From Naasia lichenicola (GTDB lineage Bacteria; Actinomycetota; Actinomycetes; Actinomycetales; Microbacteriaceae): a stretch of DNA of 64,000 nt. Location of the stretch: NCBI RefSeq assembly GCF_004801885.1, contig NZ_SSSM01000005.1:868001-932000 (forward strand), in the 5' to 3' direction. Below are positions 24,317 through 31,194 of this stretch, in pieces (the first letter of the stretch is position 1; every line of letters starts with the position of its first letter). Below the pieces are notes generated by a model. The model was not told the origin of the DNA and made no database searches. It worked only from the letters and a program-made list of their open reading frames with translations. Made by a program: the position numbers and the translations under genes.

Positions 24317-24356
24317 CACGCTAGGTCGGCCGTAGATCGGGTTTCACCCCCTTGCG
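24317..24356 (-). promoter_or_regulatory. promoter-like element C (CGCAAGGGGG-N21-CCTAGCGTG)
   Basis: Same two boxes, same orientation and same 21-bp spacing as element A at 15514-15553. It reads toward the four-TM membrane protein gene at 24080, with an apparent leader of about 235 bp that contains the overlapping palindromes. Confidence 0.55.
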
Positions 24357-24643
24357 TCAGGAGGTCAGAAGTGCAAGGCGGCGAACCGTCCACGATGCTG
24401 AACGGGAAGTCGTGCCTCCGGCAGAGAAGGCCTTCGAATCGGCGTCGCGGCGTGCCGACGGGCTCGGGTCTGGCCGCTGCACTCGTCAGCTGCGCCGCGC
24501 GTCTTCGCCCGGTCGCAACGATCCGCGAGCTGCCAGACTCGAGCCGTGCGACGATCCTGCATCGGAGTCCAGGATCCCGCCAGGGGGTGTTTTCACAGCG
24601 AACTGCTCATCTCATCCCGATGCTCCGTCGTAGGGTCGCGATC

Positions 24644-24895
24644 ATGAGAATCGACGAGGTCCGCTGGAACGACGAGGCGCGCGACAAGATCGTGGAGGAT
24701 GCCGATCGAGTGCTGCGCGAAGCGGTCGCCGAGCTCTCGACGAGCATGGCCGGTGCGGAATCGGATGCCATCTTCGCTGAGCTGATCGCTCGCCTGAAGG
24801 ACCGCTTCATCGACTTCGAGCCGGGCCCCGACATCCGCCGCTACGCGGATGCGATCGCGGCCGGCGACATCGAAGCCGATCAGTCTGCGACCTGA
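24644..24895 (+). CDS. small hypothetical protein
   Basis: An 83-residue acidic, all-helical protein (RIDEVRWNDEARDKIVEDAD at the start, then LIARLKDRFIDFEPG). I recognise no domain. ATG 24644 is taken because the protein gains coding character there; an in-frame ATG at 24620 is possible. Its 3' end overlaps the convergent gene at 24880-25233 by 16 bp. It sits beside the sigma/Asp23-like module, and a link to it is possible but unproven. Confidence 0.6.
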   Translation: MRIDEVRWNDEARDKIVEDADRVLREAVAELSTSMAGAESDAIFAELIARLKDRFIDFEPGPDIRRYADAIAAGDIEADQSAT

Positions 24896-25233
24896 GCCAC
24901 CCCGACGGAGACGATCGATGTGGCGGCCGGGAAGTCCGCCGCGATCCGCTCGACGACCGCATCGTGCACGGCCCGGCATACCTCCGCCGCGGACCACGAC
25001 GCGTCCACGGCGACCCGCGCCTTCACCGTCACCTCGACGCCATCGGCGAGGTCGGCGGCTGGTGAGGTCGATACCGACACGGACGCGGGTACGGGGCGGC
25101 TCAGGGCGCCCGCGACCAGGGTGGTGGCCAGCGCGAGCGGCGAGGCCTCCGCGGGGAAAAGTGCGGCCACCCCGGGAGTGGAGCGGATGAGGTCGTCCAG
25201 CTCGTATCCCATGGTCTCGACGTCGATGCTCAT
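24880..25233 (-). CDS. third protein of the sigma/Asp23-like module, copy 1
   Basis: A 117-residue soluble alpha/beta protein. It begins MSIDVETMGYELDDLIRSTPGVAALFP and ends with a strand-rich region (VEVTVKARVAVDASWSAAEVCRAVHDAVVERIA). The last part follows the Asp23/Gls24 pattern of a helix plus strand used by envelope stress proteins. Its start overlaps the stop of the upstream Asp23-like gene by 4 bp. The equivalent gene of the second module is 62771-63106, of similar length and layout (GVTAVYATAPVLPKV, then an I-D-A-Y-V-G-V strand). The function is unknown. Confidence 0.75.
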   Translation of the reverse strand: MSIDVETMGYELDDLIRSTPGVAALFPAEASPLALATTLVAGALSRPVPASVSVSTSPAADLADGVEVTVKARVAVDASWSAAEVCRAVHDAVVERIAADFPAATSIVSVGVAQVAD

Positions 25234-25967
25234 TCGGATTCCTCGTCTGGCCCGACCACGAGCGCATCGTCCGCCGCTCGGCTGAACTGCACGTCGGTGA
25301 CGGTGATGTCGATCGATGCGATCCGCAGCTCCGTGTGCCGCAGCAGCTGGCTGTAGACGGCGGAGCGCAGACGGGCGGTGGTCTCGGGGATCTGCTCACC
25401 CCAGAGCACTGCGACCTCGAGGGTCACCGCGATGGGTGTGTCCGCAATCGTGACGTCTCCTTCGAGCCGGCACCGGCCGACCAGGACTCCCTCGACGGAG
25501 TCACCGGCGGCGCGGATCAGGCCGCGGACGGCGCCCTCGGTGATGCTGAGCCGTGCCGTAGGGGATGTGTGCGAGATGGGGATGTCCCGGCCCGCGCGAG
25601 CCTCGATGCTGATGTTCGCGAGGATCCCGGAGATCCAGCTGTCGTCTCGCGGAGGCTCCGCCCGGGCATCGGCCTCGATGAGCGAGCCCGAGAGGTCACG
25701 CAGTCGCCGCAGCGCCGCCAAGGCGAGCAGGGCATCGGGAGAGCTCTCGATCGCGGGGTCCACGGGCTGGCCGTCGCGGTCGAGGTAGTCGCTGAGCTCC
25801 TCGATGGTGTGCCCGTCGAGCTCGTCGGGCTCGAATCCGAGCGCCTTCGCAGTGCGGATCGGGGCCTCGCGGATCGGGGCCTCGCGGATCGGGTGGTCGT
25901 CGGTCGGGTCGTCGCCGGTCGAGTCGATGCGGGGAACGTGCGGGCTGTCGTACGGGGTGTCGCTCAT
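25230..25967 (-). CDS. Asp23-like protein with anti-sigma-like N-terminus, copy 1
   Basis: A 245-residue protein. After a polar leader with IREAP repeats (about residues 26-38), residues 50-100 read LDGHTIEELSDYLDRDGQPVDPAIESSPDALLALAALRRLRDL. That has the spacing of a zinc-finger anti-sigma (zf-HC2) domain, but the His-x3-Cys-x2-Cys ligands are absent. The rest (about 128-235) is an Asp23/Gls24-like fold with ARLSITEGAVRGLIRAAGDSVEGVLVGRCRL. The ATG overlaps the sigma-factor stop by 4 bp. A close paralogue is at 62166-62771. An anti-sigma role is inferred from architecture and coupling, not shown. Confidence 0.75.
   Translation of the reverse strand: MSDTPYDSPHVPRIDSTGDDPTDDHPIREAPIREAPIRTAKALGFEPDELDGHTIEELSDYLDRDGQPVDPAIESSPDALLALAALRRLRDLSGSLIEADARAEPPRDDSWISGILANISIEARAGRDIPISHTSPTARLSITEGAVRGLIRAAGDSVEGVLVGRCRLEGDVTIADTPIAVTLEVAVLWGEQIPETTARLRSAVYSQLLRHTELRIASIDITVTDVQFSRAADDALVVGPDEESE
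25855..25893. repeat. 15-bp tandem repeat inside the Asp23-like gene
   Basis: Two and a half copies of CGGATCGGGGCCTCG encode the repeated Ile-Arg-Glu-Ala-Pro units of the N-terminal leader. The paralogue at 62166 lacks this insert, so the repeat is a recent expansion in this copy. Confidence 0.85.
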
Positions 25968-26608
25968 CGCCATCCCTCCATGTCCCGGATCAGTGACTTG
26001 CGGGCGCGCACGAGGAAGCCTCGCACGGTCGATGCGGGGACGCCGAGCTCTTCGGCGATCTCGTCGTAGCTGAGCCCCGACATCTCTCGGAGCAGCCAGC
26101 TCTGCCGCTGCTGCTCGGGCAGAGCGGCGAGTGCCGCTTCGAGCGCCCGCTCGCGATCCATCGCCTCGGCTCTGCGGGGCGGAGACTCCCCATCGTCGGC
26201 GTGCGGCTCATGGTCGTCGATGTCCGCATGAGGGCGTCGGGCGCGGATCCGGTCGATGCACTTGTGGCTGACGATGCGCATCAGCCAGGACTTGACGGCG
26301 GTGAGGTCAGCCAGCTGGGGGAGCTGCTGCCACGCCGTGATGAAGCTCTCCTGCACCACATCGTCCACCTCGTCGGTAGAGCCCAGGACACGGGTCGAGT
26401 AGGCGCGCATGTACGGGCCGTAGCGGCGGATCAGGACTTCGAACGCCCGCACATCGCCGTCGGACGCGCGACCGGCGAGCGTCCTGTCGTCGGCATCCAC
26501 GAGGGCGATCCGTCGAGCGCCGTCCGGTGTGCTCGACCCGTCGGCGAGCGCCTCGCTGAACGCTCCACTCGAGGACCCGGAAGAACTTCTCGTCACTTTT
26601 CTCTTCAT
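25964..26608 (-). CDS. sigma-70 family (ECF-like) RNA polymerase sigma factor, copy 1
   Basis: A 214-residue sigma factor with regions 2 and 4 only. Region 2 is FEVLIRRYGPYMRAYSTRVLGSTDEVDDVVQESFITAWQQL (about residues 58-98). Region 4 is LAALPEQQRQSWLLREMSGLSYDEIAEELGVPASTVRGFL (about 166-205), with the helix-turn-helix at its end. ATG 26608 gives a basic leader; the frame continues upstream antisense to the Asp23 gene and is not real. It is translationally coupled to the Asp23-like gene and diverges from the Asp23/AmaP-like operon 85 bp away. The copy at 61606-62169 is highly similar. Confidence 0.92.
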   Translation of the reverse strand: MKRKVTRSSSGSSSGAFSEALADGSSTPDGARRIALVDADDRTLAGRASDGDVRAFEVLIRRYGPYMRAYSTRVLGSTDEVDDVVQESFITAWQQLPQLADLTAVKSWLMRIVSHKCIDRIRARRPHADIDDHEPHADDGESPPRRAEAMDRERALEAALAALPEQQRQSWLLREMSGLSYDEIAEELGVPASTVRGFLVRARKSLIRDMEGWR

Positions 26609-26693
26609 TCGGTGTGACGAACGCCGGCCGGGATACGTCTTGTCAGTGACTATCCCATAAGCCCCCTCCACGGGGCATGAACAAGGAGCCACC

Positions 26694-27155
26694 ATGGCAA
26701 CCCCAACCACCAGCACCCCCACGAGCGCCGGCATCATCACCCCGGGCGCACTCGGCTCCACCGAGACGGCCTTGGGCAAGACCACCATCAACAACGCGGT
26801 CATCGGCAAGATCGCCGGCATCGCCGCACAGGAGGTGCCTGGCGTCGTCGCGTTGGGTGGGGGAGCAGCTCGCGCCATCGGAGCGATCCGCGGCGCCCTC
26901 AACGCCACCGACCACAGCCAGGGCATCAGCGTCGAGGTCGGAGAGACCCAGGTCGCCGTCGACGTCACCATCGTCGCCGCCTACCCCACCCCCCTTCAGA
27001 CGGTCGCCGACGGGGTCCGCGCCGCGATCATCGACGCCATCGAGACCCTTGTCGGCATGGAGGTCACCGAGGTCAACGTGACCGTGGCCGACGTCAGCAT
27101 CCCCTCGGACGACGCCGACGGAACCGCCGACGACACCGAGACCCGCGTCCAGTGA
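26694..27155 (+). CDS. Asp23/Gls24 family envelope stress response protein
   Basis: A 153-residue member of the alkaline-shock protein 23 family. The core runs from TTINNAVIGKIAGIAAQEVPGVVALGG (about residues 30-56) through ISVEVGETQVAVDVTIVAAYPTPLQTVADGVRAAIIDAIETLVGMEVTEVNVTVADV (about 79-135). In Firmicutes Asp23 is anchored at the membrane by AmaP and supports cell-wall homeostasis. A good AAGGAG site precedes ATG 26694. It is the first gene of a five-gene operon in which each gene overlaps the next by 4 bp. Confidence 0.92.
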   Translation: MATPTTSTPTSAGIITPGALGSTETALGKTTINNAVIGKIAGIAAQEVPGVVALGGGAARAIGAIRGALNATDHSQGISVEVGETQVAVDVTIVAAYPTPLQTVADGVRAAIIDAIETLVGMEVTEVNVTVADVSIPSDDADGTADDTETRVQ

Positions 27156-27346
27156 CCACCGCCACCCGCACCGGGATCCTGGTCGGGGCGGTCCTCGCCC
27201 TCACCTGGGTCGTCTTCGGCTTCTGGTCGTTCTTCTTCGTCGGCGTCGCGATGGCGGTCGGTGCCCTCATCGGACGCGTCGTGGACGGCAAGCTCGATGT
27301 CAGCAACGTCGTGGAAGCGGTCCGCGGCAAGCGCACGTCGTCATGA
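27152..27346 (+). CDS. small DUF2273-like membrane protein
   Basis: A 64-residue protein with two hydrophobic stretches (about 9-27 and 28-45) forming a hairpin, then a charged tail (VVDGKLDVSNVVEAVRGKR). This is the layout of DUF2273 proteins encoded between Asp23 and AmaP in many Gram-positive bacteria. GTG 27152 overlaps the preceding stop. A membrane-docking role in the Asp23 complex is inferred from the conserved gene order. Confidence 0.78.
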   Translation: MTTATRTGILVGAVLALTWVVFGFWSFFFVGVAMAVGALIGRVVDGKLDVSNVVEAVRGKRTSS

Positions 27347-27699
27347 ACGGCGCCCCCCGCGGGCGGAACACCATCTCCGCTCGCGCCCTGGATCGGGTCG
27401 CGTCGGCGGTCACCGCAGAGGCGCTCGACGTTTCGGCTCGCCACGTGCGAGCGCGGATCGAGGACGAGAGCGGGGCGATCGCGCTGCACGTCAGCACGCC
27501 CATCCGCGCCATCTCGCTCCGTGCCGTCCAGACCGATGCGGCGGCGGTCCAGCGGTCTGGAGGCTCGCTCCTCCAGCGTGCCGAAGCCGCACAGCAGCTG
27601 ATCCGCGACGACTTCGCGAGCCTCACGGGCTCCGAGGTCGCGCGGGTCACGGTCCGCCTCAGCTCCGTCGACATCCGCCAGGAAGAGAGGGTCCGATGA
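27343..27699 (+). CDS. Asp23-like small protein of the AmaP-like operon
   Basis: A 118-residue soluble protein. The pattern (ISARALDRVASAVTAEALDVSARHVRARIEDESGAIALHVSTPI) gives a helix followed by strands as in half of an Asp23 domain, and the C-terminus has EVARVTVRLSSVDI, the closing strand. It is not a full canonical Asp23. It is probably a divergent paralogue working with the gene at 26694. Overlaps of 4 bp with both neighbours show tight coupling. Confidence 0.72.
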   Translation: MNGAPRGRNTISARALDRVASAVTAEALDVSARHVRARIEDESGAIALHVSTPIRAISLRAVQTDAAAVQRSGGSLLQRAEAAQQLIRDDFASLTGSEVARVTVRLSSVDIRQEERVR

Positions 27700-28346
27700 G
27701 TGCCATCAGCGCTCCTCGCGATGCGTCGCGCACCGTTCCGACGCCGCACGGCGTCTCGGACGATCTCGCCGGCATCCACCGTCGGATCCTGCGCCGCGAG
27801 ACGCATTCGCCGCGATCGCTGCTCGCCATCTCGCTCGCGATACTGCTCATGGTGGTCTTCGCCTGGATCGCCGCGGAGCTGATCGTGGGCCTTCTCGGCT
27901 ACCCCGCGCTCCTTGTGGCGCCGATCGACATGTTCCGGTCCGCCCTGGCGGTACCGCTGCTGGAAGGCACTGCACAGTCCATCGCCGTCGTCTCGTCGGC
28001 TCTCGTGCTCCTGATCGGGATCGCATTGATCGTCGCCTCGCTGGCCGCCGGTCGCCGCGCTCGCCACATGGCGCAGACGGATCGAGCCGCCGCCGTCGTC
28101 GACAATGAGGTGATCGCCTCTGCGCTCGCTCGGCATGCGGCTCGCGCGGCCGGCATCTCTCCCGACAGCACCTCCGTCTCGGTCGGTCATCGTCGCGCCG
28201 TCATCGAGCTGACTCCGGTGTCCGGCCATCGTCTCGATGTCGATGAGATCACTCGGGCGGCACGCGAGCAGCTGGATGGCTACGCGCTCCGGCCGCGTCT
28301 CGCGGTCAGCGTGCGGGTCGCCTCTACCGGGAAGGTCGGCTCGTGA
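27696..28346 (+). CDS. DUF6286-type membrane protein
   Basis: A 216-residue protein with two membrane segments (about 43-68 and 94-122) and a C-terminal cytoplasmic domain (about 130-210) whose strand pattern (TSVSVGHRRAVIELTPVSGHRLDVDEI) resembles Asp23-like folds. I associate this arrangement with the DUF6286 family of actinobacterial Asp23 operons. ATG 27696 overlaps the previous stop by 4 bp. It probably forms part of a membrane scaffold with the other products. Confidence 0.75.
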   Translation: MSAISAPRDASRTVPTPHGVSDDLAGIHRRILRRETHSPRSLLAISLAILLMVVFAWIAAELIVGLLGYPALLVAPIDMFRSALAVPLLEGTAQSIAVVSSALVLLIGIALIVASLAAGRRARHMAQTDRAAAVVDNEVIASALARHAARAAGISPDSTSVSVGHRRAVIELTPVSGHRLDVDEITRAAREQLDGYALRPRLAVSVRVASTGKVGS

Positions 28347-28948
28347 ACAGCACCAACCGCGCTCTCAATCGACTGGTCATCCTCGTGGTGGGAGTCCTCC
28401 TGACCGCTCTCGGTGCCGCCGCGCTGCTCGGTCTGCTCGTGCCGACCGTGCACGGCGACTGGCGGAGCATCACGGGGGTCGTTCAGGCGACGGTCTCCGG
28501 CTGGCTCGGCGCGACTCCGATCGGCGATGGCAGCGCGAGCTGGCTGCTGATCGCCGCTGCTGCGCTCCTCGTGATCGCGATACTGCTCCTGGTGGCCTTC
28601 ATCCTGCGTCAGGGTCGTGGCCATACCCGTCGGCTCCTGACCGAGCCGTCCACCGAGCATGGGAGAACCGTGGTCGAGGCAGCGGTCGCCGAGCAGCTGC
28701 TCCACGACGCGCTCAGCGCCCGGACCGAGTTCGTGTCGAACCACGTATCCACCTACCGGATCGGACAGGCGTCGGCTCTCAAGCTCTCGGTCACCTGCCG
28801 ACGCGGCGTCTCGCCTCGCGATGCGATCTCGATCGCCGACGGGGCGATCCGCTCCCTCGACGTGCTGCTCGGCGCCCGCCTGCCCGCGCTGATCCAGGTC
28901 AGCGGCGGCTTCCGTGCTCGGACATCCGCCTCGACACGGCTCCAGTAG
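28343..28948 (+). CDS. AmaP-like alkaline-shock membrane anchor protein
   Basis: A 201-residue protein with an N-terminal membrane segment (RLVILVVGVLLTALGAAALLGLLV, about residues 10-33), a second one at about 68-90, and a cytoplasmic domain with TVVEAAVAEQLLHDALSARTEFVSNHVSTYRIGQASALKLSVTC. The two-TM hairpin plus C-terminal domain is the AmaP layout, which tethers Asp23 to the membrane in staphylococci. GTG 28343 overlaps the previous stop. This is the last gene of the operon, and CsbD follows after 107 bp. Confidence 0.78.
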   Translation: MNSTNRALNRLVILVVGVLLTALGAAALLGLLVPTVHGDWRSITGVVQATVSGWLGATPIGDGSASWLLIAAAALLVIAILLLVAFILRQGRGHTRRLLTEPSTEHGRTVVEAAVAEQLLHDALSARTEFVSNHVSTYRIGQASALKLSVTCRRGVSPRDAISIADGAIRSLDVLLGARLPALIQVSGGFRARTSASTRLQ

Positions 28949-29055
28949 ACGTTCACTCAGCTCGCAGGACGGGTACAGGTCCGCAGGTGCCTGACCCGAT
29001 AGACCAGTACACAGACCTGCACGACAAGAAGCACCACCACAAGAAGGAGAAGCAC

Positions 29056-29229
29056 ATGGGTATCGGAGACAAGATCAGCAACGCCGCCGAGGATCTGGGC
29101 GGCAAGGCCAAGGAGGCCTTCGGCAAGGCCACCGACGACGACGAGAAGGTCGCAGAGGGCAAGGGCGACCAGGCTTCGGCCGGCGTCAAGAAGGTCGGCG
29201 AGGACGTCAAGGACGTCTTCAAGAACTGA
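29056..29229 (+). CDS. CsbD-like stress protein
   Basis: A 57-residue highly charged protein matching the CsbD pattern (GDKISNAAEDLGGKAKEAFGKAT...EGKGDQA). Members are general-stress proteins with no known activity. ATG 29056 has AAGGAG 6-11 bp upstream. An in-frame His/Lys-rich upstream stretch is present but has no start signal. The gene ends just before a strong hairpin, so it closes the stress operon or forms its own unit. Confidence 0.88.
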   Translation: MGIGDKISNAAEDLGGKAKEAFGKATDDDEKVAEGKGDQASAGVKKVGEDVKDVFKN

Positions 29230-29245
29230 CCTCAGCCTCAGAACG

Positions 29246-29281
29246 ACGAGGGCCCGGATGCGGATGCGTCCGGGCCCTCGT
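29246..29281 (+). terminator. strong hairpin terminator after csbD-like gene
   Basis: A perfect 13-bp inverted repeat built around CGAGGGCCCGGA / TCCGGGCCCTCG with a 10-base loop starts 17 bp after the CsbD stop codon. It has no U tract. Confidence 0.85.
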
Positions 29282-29370
29282 GCGTCGCGCGTCGCTTCTG
29301 CGTGCGGGGCGAATGGATCGCGAGTCAGGCAAGTAGTCAGACGAACTAGCACTTGGGGCGAGCGCGAGCC

Positions 29371-29931
29371 CTAGTGCTCGTCGCCGAGGCCGTCCTTCTC
29401 GCGCTGAACCCGTACCACCTCGCGGAACTCCTGATCGATGTCCGCCACCTCTTCCACCGCGGCCGCCATCCCGGCCAGGAAGCGGGCCACCGTCGTCCGC
29501 TCCTCTCCGGTCATCTCGTCGACGAGCGCGAGCATCCGTCGATGCATCGGGCCGAGCGTCTCGCGGACCTCCCGGTCCGACTCCACGGTGGCGACGATCA
29601 CGATGGACCGGCGGTCGGTCGGATGCTTTCGGCGCTCGACGTGGCCGCTGCGTTCGAGTCTGTCGAGCAGCACCGTCACGGAGGCGGTCGAGATCTTGAG
29701 TCGGTCAGCGAGGTCGCGGTTCTTCACCTCGCGCCCGGCGCGCTGCTCGCCGAGAAGGAATCGGAGGGCCAGCAGGTCCGTCTCGTTCATCTTCATCGAC
29801 GAACGCGTGCGAGCGCGCATGGCCAGCTCTGCGGTCCGATACCTGCGCAGCAGGTTGAGGACGTCGACGGTGGAGGTCTCGGCTCCCGGGTACCAGTAGC
29901 CCGCCGATTCCGTCTCGCCTGACTCGCTCAT
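29371..29931 (-). CDS. MarR family transcriptional regulator
   Basis: A 186-residue winged-helix regulator. The core is MNETDLLALRFLLGEQRAGREVKNRDLADRLKISTASVTVLLDRLERSGHVERRKHPTDRRSIVI (about residues 47-113), with the recognition helix at STASVTVLLDRLE and the wing Arg-Arg-Lys-x4-Asp-Arg-Arg. The helical dimerisation arms flank it. The ligand is unknown. It is divergent from a second MarR gene at 30048, with a short palindrome in the shared 116-bp region. Confidence 0.9.
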   Translation of the reverse strand: MSESGETESAGYWYPGAETSTVDVLNLLRRYRTAELAMRARTRSSMKMNETDLLALRFLLGEQRAGREVKNRDLADRLKISTASVTVLLDRLERSGHVERRKHPTDRRSIVIVATVESDREVRETLGPMHRRMLALVDEMTGEERTTVARFLAGMAAAVEEVADIDQEFREVVRVQREKDGLGDEH

Positions 29932-29966
29932 CCCGGAATTCTAGATCGATCGGGGCGCATTGTTCT

Positions 29967-29977
29967 TAGACTGTCTA
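29967..29977. promoter_or_regulatory. short palindrome between two MarR genes
   Basis: TAGAC-T-GTCTA is an 11-bp palindrome lying between the divergent starts at 29931 and 30048. MarR proteins often bind such sites in their own promoter region, so either regulator could use it. Confidence 0.4.
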
Positions 29978-30047
29978 GGATTCCATTCATCGCCGATCGC
30001 TTCCGCACGCGCTCGGTCCGATTGCGGATGCTGGCGGGAGGGCATTC

Positions 30048-30551
30048 ATGGAGACCGCGAACTCGAACGGCACGACCTCGTACAGCACGACCTCGTACGG
30101 CGTCGACTCGCCGAGGACCGACGTCCTCAAGGCGGCACGCGCCGTCGAGGACCTCCTCAATGCGGAATCACAGCTCGCCCGGCGTCGCAGCAGTCAGAGC
30201 GGTCCGAATGACACGGACCGTGCAGCTATGCGCCTGATCATCGAGCGCGCTGCCGTGCACGACCCGGTCACGCCGAAGGAGCTCGCCGAGCATCTGCAGA
30301 TGAGCTCGGCCTCGGTCTCCACGCTTCTCCATCGCCTGGCGCAGGGGGGCTCCGCGCATGCCATCGACCATCCGGACGACGGCCGGCGCAAGCTGATAGT
30401 CCCGTCCCGATCCCTCGCGGATTCTGCCGAGGTCGATCCGGTGGCGGCCAGGATCAGGGCGATCGCCCAGGACCTCTCGCCTCAGGAGGCAGAGCTCGTC
30501 ACCGGGTTCCTCGGCCGAGTGACGGAAGCGATCAATCGCCCCTACCCGTGA
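30048..30551 (+). CDS. MarR family transcriptional regulator
   Basis: A 167-residue winged-helix protein. The N-terminal leader has a short TTSY duplication (STTSYG after TTSY), encoded by an 11-bp direct repeat ACGACCTCGTA. The HTH region is AAMRLIIERAAVHDPVTPKELAEHLQMSSASVSTLLHRLAQGGSAHAIDHPDDGRRKLIV (about residues 62-122). It shares little beyond the fold with the regulator at 29371, and the two are divergently transcribed. The target is unknown. Confidence 0.85.
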   Translation: METANSNGTTSYSTTSYGVDSPRTDVLKAARAVEDLLNAESQLARRRSSQSGPNDTDRAAMRLIIERAAVHDPVTPKELAEHLQMSSASVSTLLHRLAQGGSAHAIDHPDDGRRKLIVPSRSLADSAEVDPVAARIRAIAQDLSPQEAELVTGFLGRVTEAINRPYP

Positions 30552-30630
30552 CCGATGCCTGGTGATCCGGTTCGGGTGATCCGCTTCGGTCATCCGGCTC
30601 GCGTGAGCGAGGGCCGACCCAGCGGCGGGA

Positions 30631-30999
30631 TCAGAACGGTGCGTTGACCAGGACGGTGCCGGCGGTGGCTGCGGTGAACGCAATCGCGAGACCGACCGCA
30701 CTGCTCCGGATGACCTCGCTGCGCAGGCTGCGGCCGTACACCGTCCCCGTCAGATCCGCGATGCGGATGGATTCGAACGCGCCCTGGGCCGCGTGCAGCG
30801 TGAGGTAGGAGCCCACTCGCTGGCCTGCCCAGTCGACGGCGCGGTAGGTGACTCCGACGCGGGTGACGGTGCCGGCGATCTGTCCGTTCAGCGTGCCGAG
30901 CCAGAGTCCAGGCTGCTTCTGCCATTCGATCAGCCTGCTCGAGCTCACGCGGGAGCGGCGGGTCTGGGCGGGGAATCGAAGTGCTGGCAGAGCGGTCAT
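30631..30999 (-). CDS. hypothetical protein with C-terminal hydrophobic segment
   Basis: A 122-residue protein. Basic N-terminus (RFPAQTRRSRVSSSRLIEW), a strand-rich middle (LWLGTLNGQIAGTVTRVGVTYRAV) and a hydrophobic C-terminus (SSAVGLAIAFTAATAGTVLV) that could anchor it in the membrane tail-first. No family recognised. A 17-bp AT-containing palindrome lies 20 bp upstream of its start, suggesting repressor control, perhaps by one of the two adjacent MarR proteins. Confidence 0.65.
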   Translation of the reverse strand: MTALPALRFPAQTRRSRVSSSRLIEWQKQPGLWLGTLNGQIAGTVTRVGVTYRAVDWAGQRVGSYLTLHAAQGAFESIRIADLTGTVYGRSLRSEVIRSSAVGLAIAFTAATAGTVLVNAPF

Positions 31000-31018
31000 C
31001 TGAACGTCCTCTCGATCA

Positions 31019-31035
31019 CTAGCTAGGCTAGCTAG
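31019..31035. promoter_or_regulatory. 17-bp palindrome CTAGCTAGGCTAGCTAG
   Basis: A perfect inverted repeat around a central base, CTAGCTAG-G-CTAGCTAG, 20 bp upstream of the gene ending at 30999. CTAG-rich sequence is rare in this GC-rich DNA, so the site stands out. It is a candidate operator. Confidence 0.55.
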
Positions 31036-31194
31036 CGATATTCGGAACGGTCAACTCGTTGACGTTGCCTCACTTCTGACTGCTGGCGGCGCCCGCCAAA
31101 CTCGCGGGCCCAACGTCGGTTCAGCCGACGCACTCACATCCGCCCGCCCGCTCGCGCATAGGAAGGTCATAGGGTCCGCCCTCACAGTGGACTC

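Larger units (their letters stand above)
24081..24643. promoter_or_regulatory. 563-bp intergenic region with palindromes and promoter-like element
   Basis: No gene is called here. Frames on both strands lack ribosome-binding sites and family resemblance. The left half holds two nested palindromes (24249-24264 and 24261-24275), the centre holds promoter-like element C, and the right half is the presumed leader of the gene at 24644. The region would serve the divergent genes at 24080 and 24644. Confidence 0.5.
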
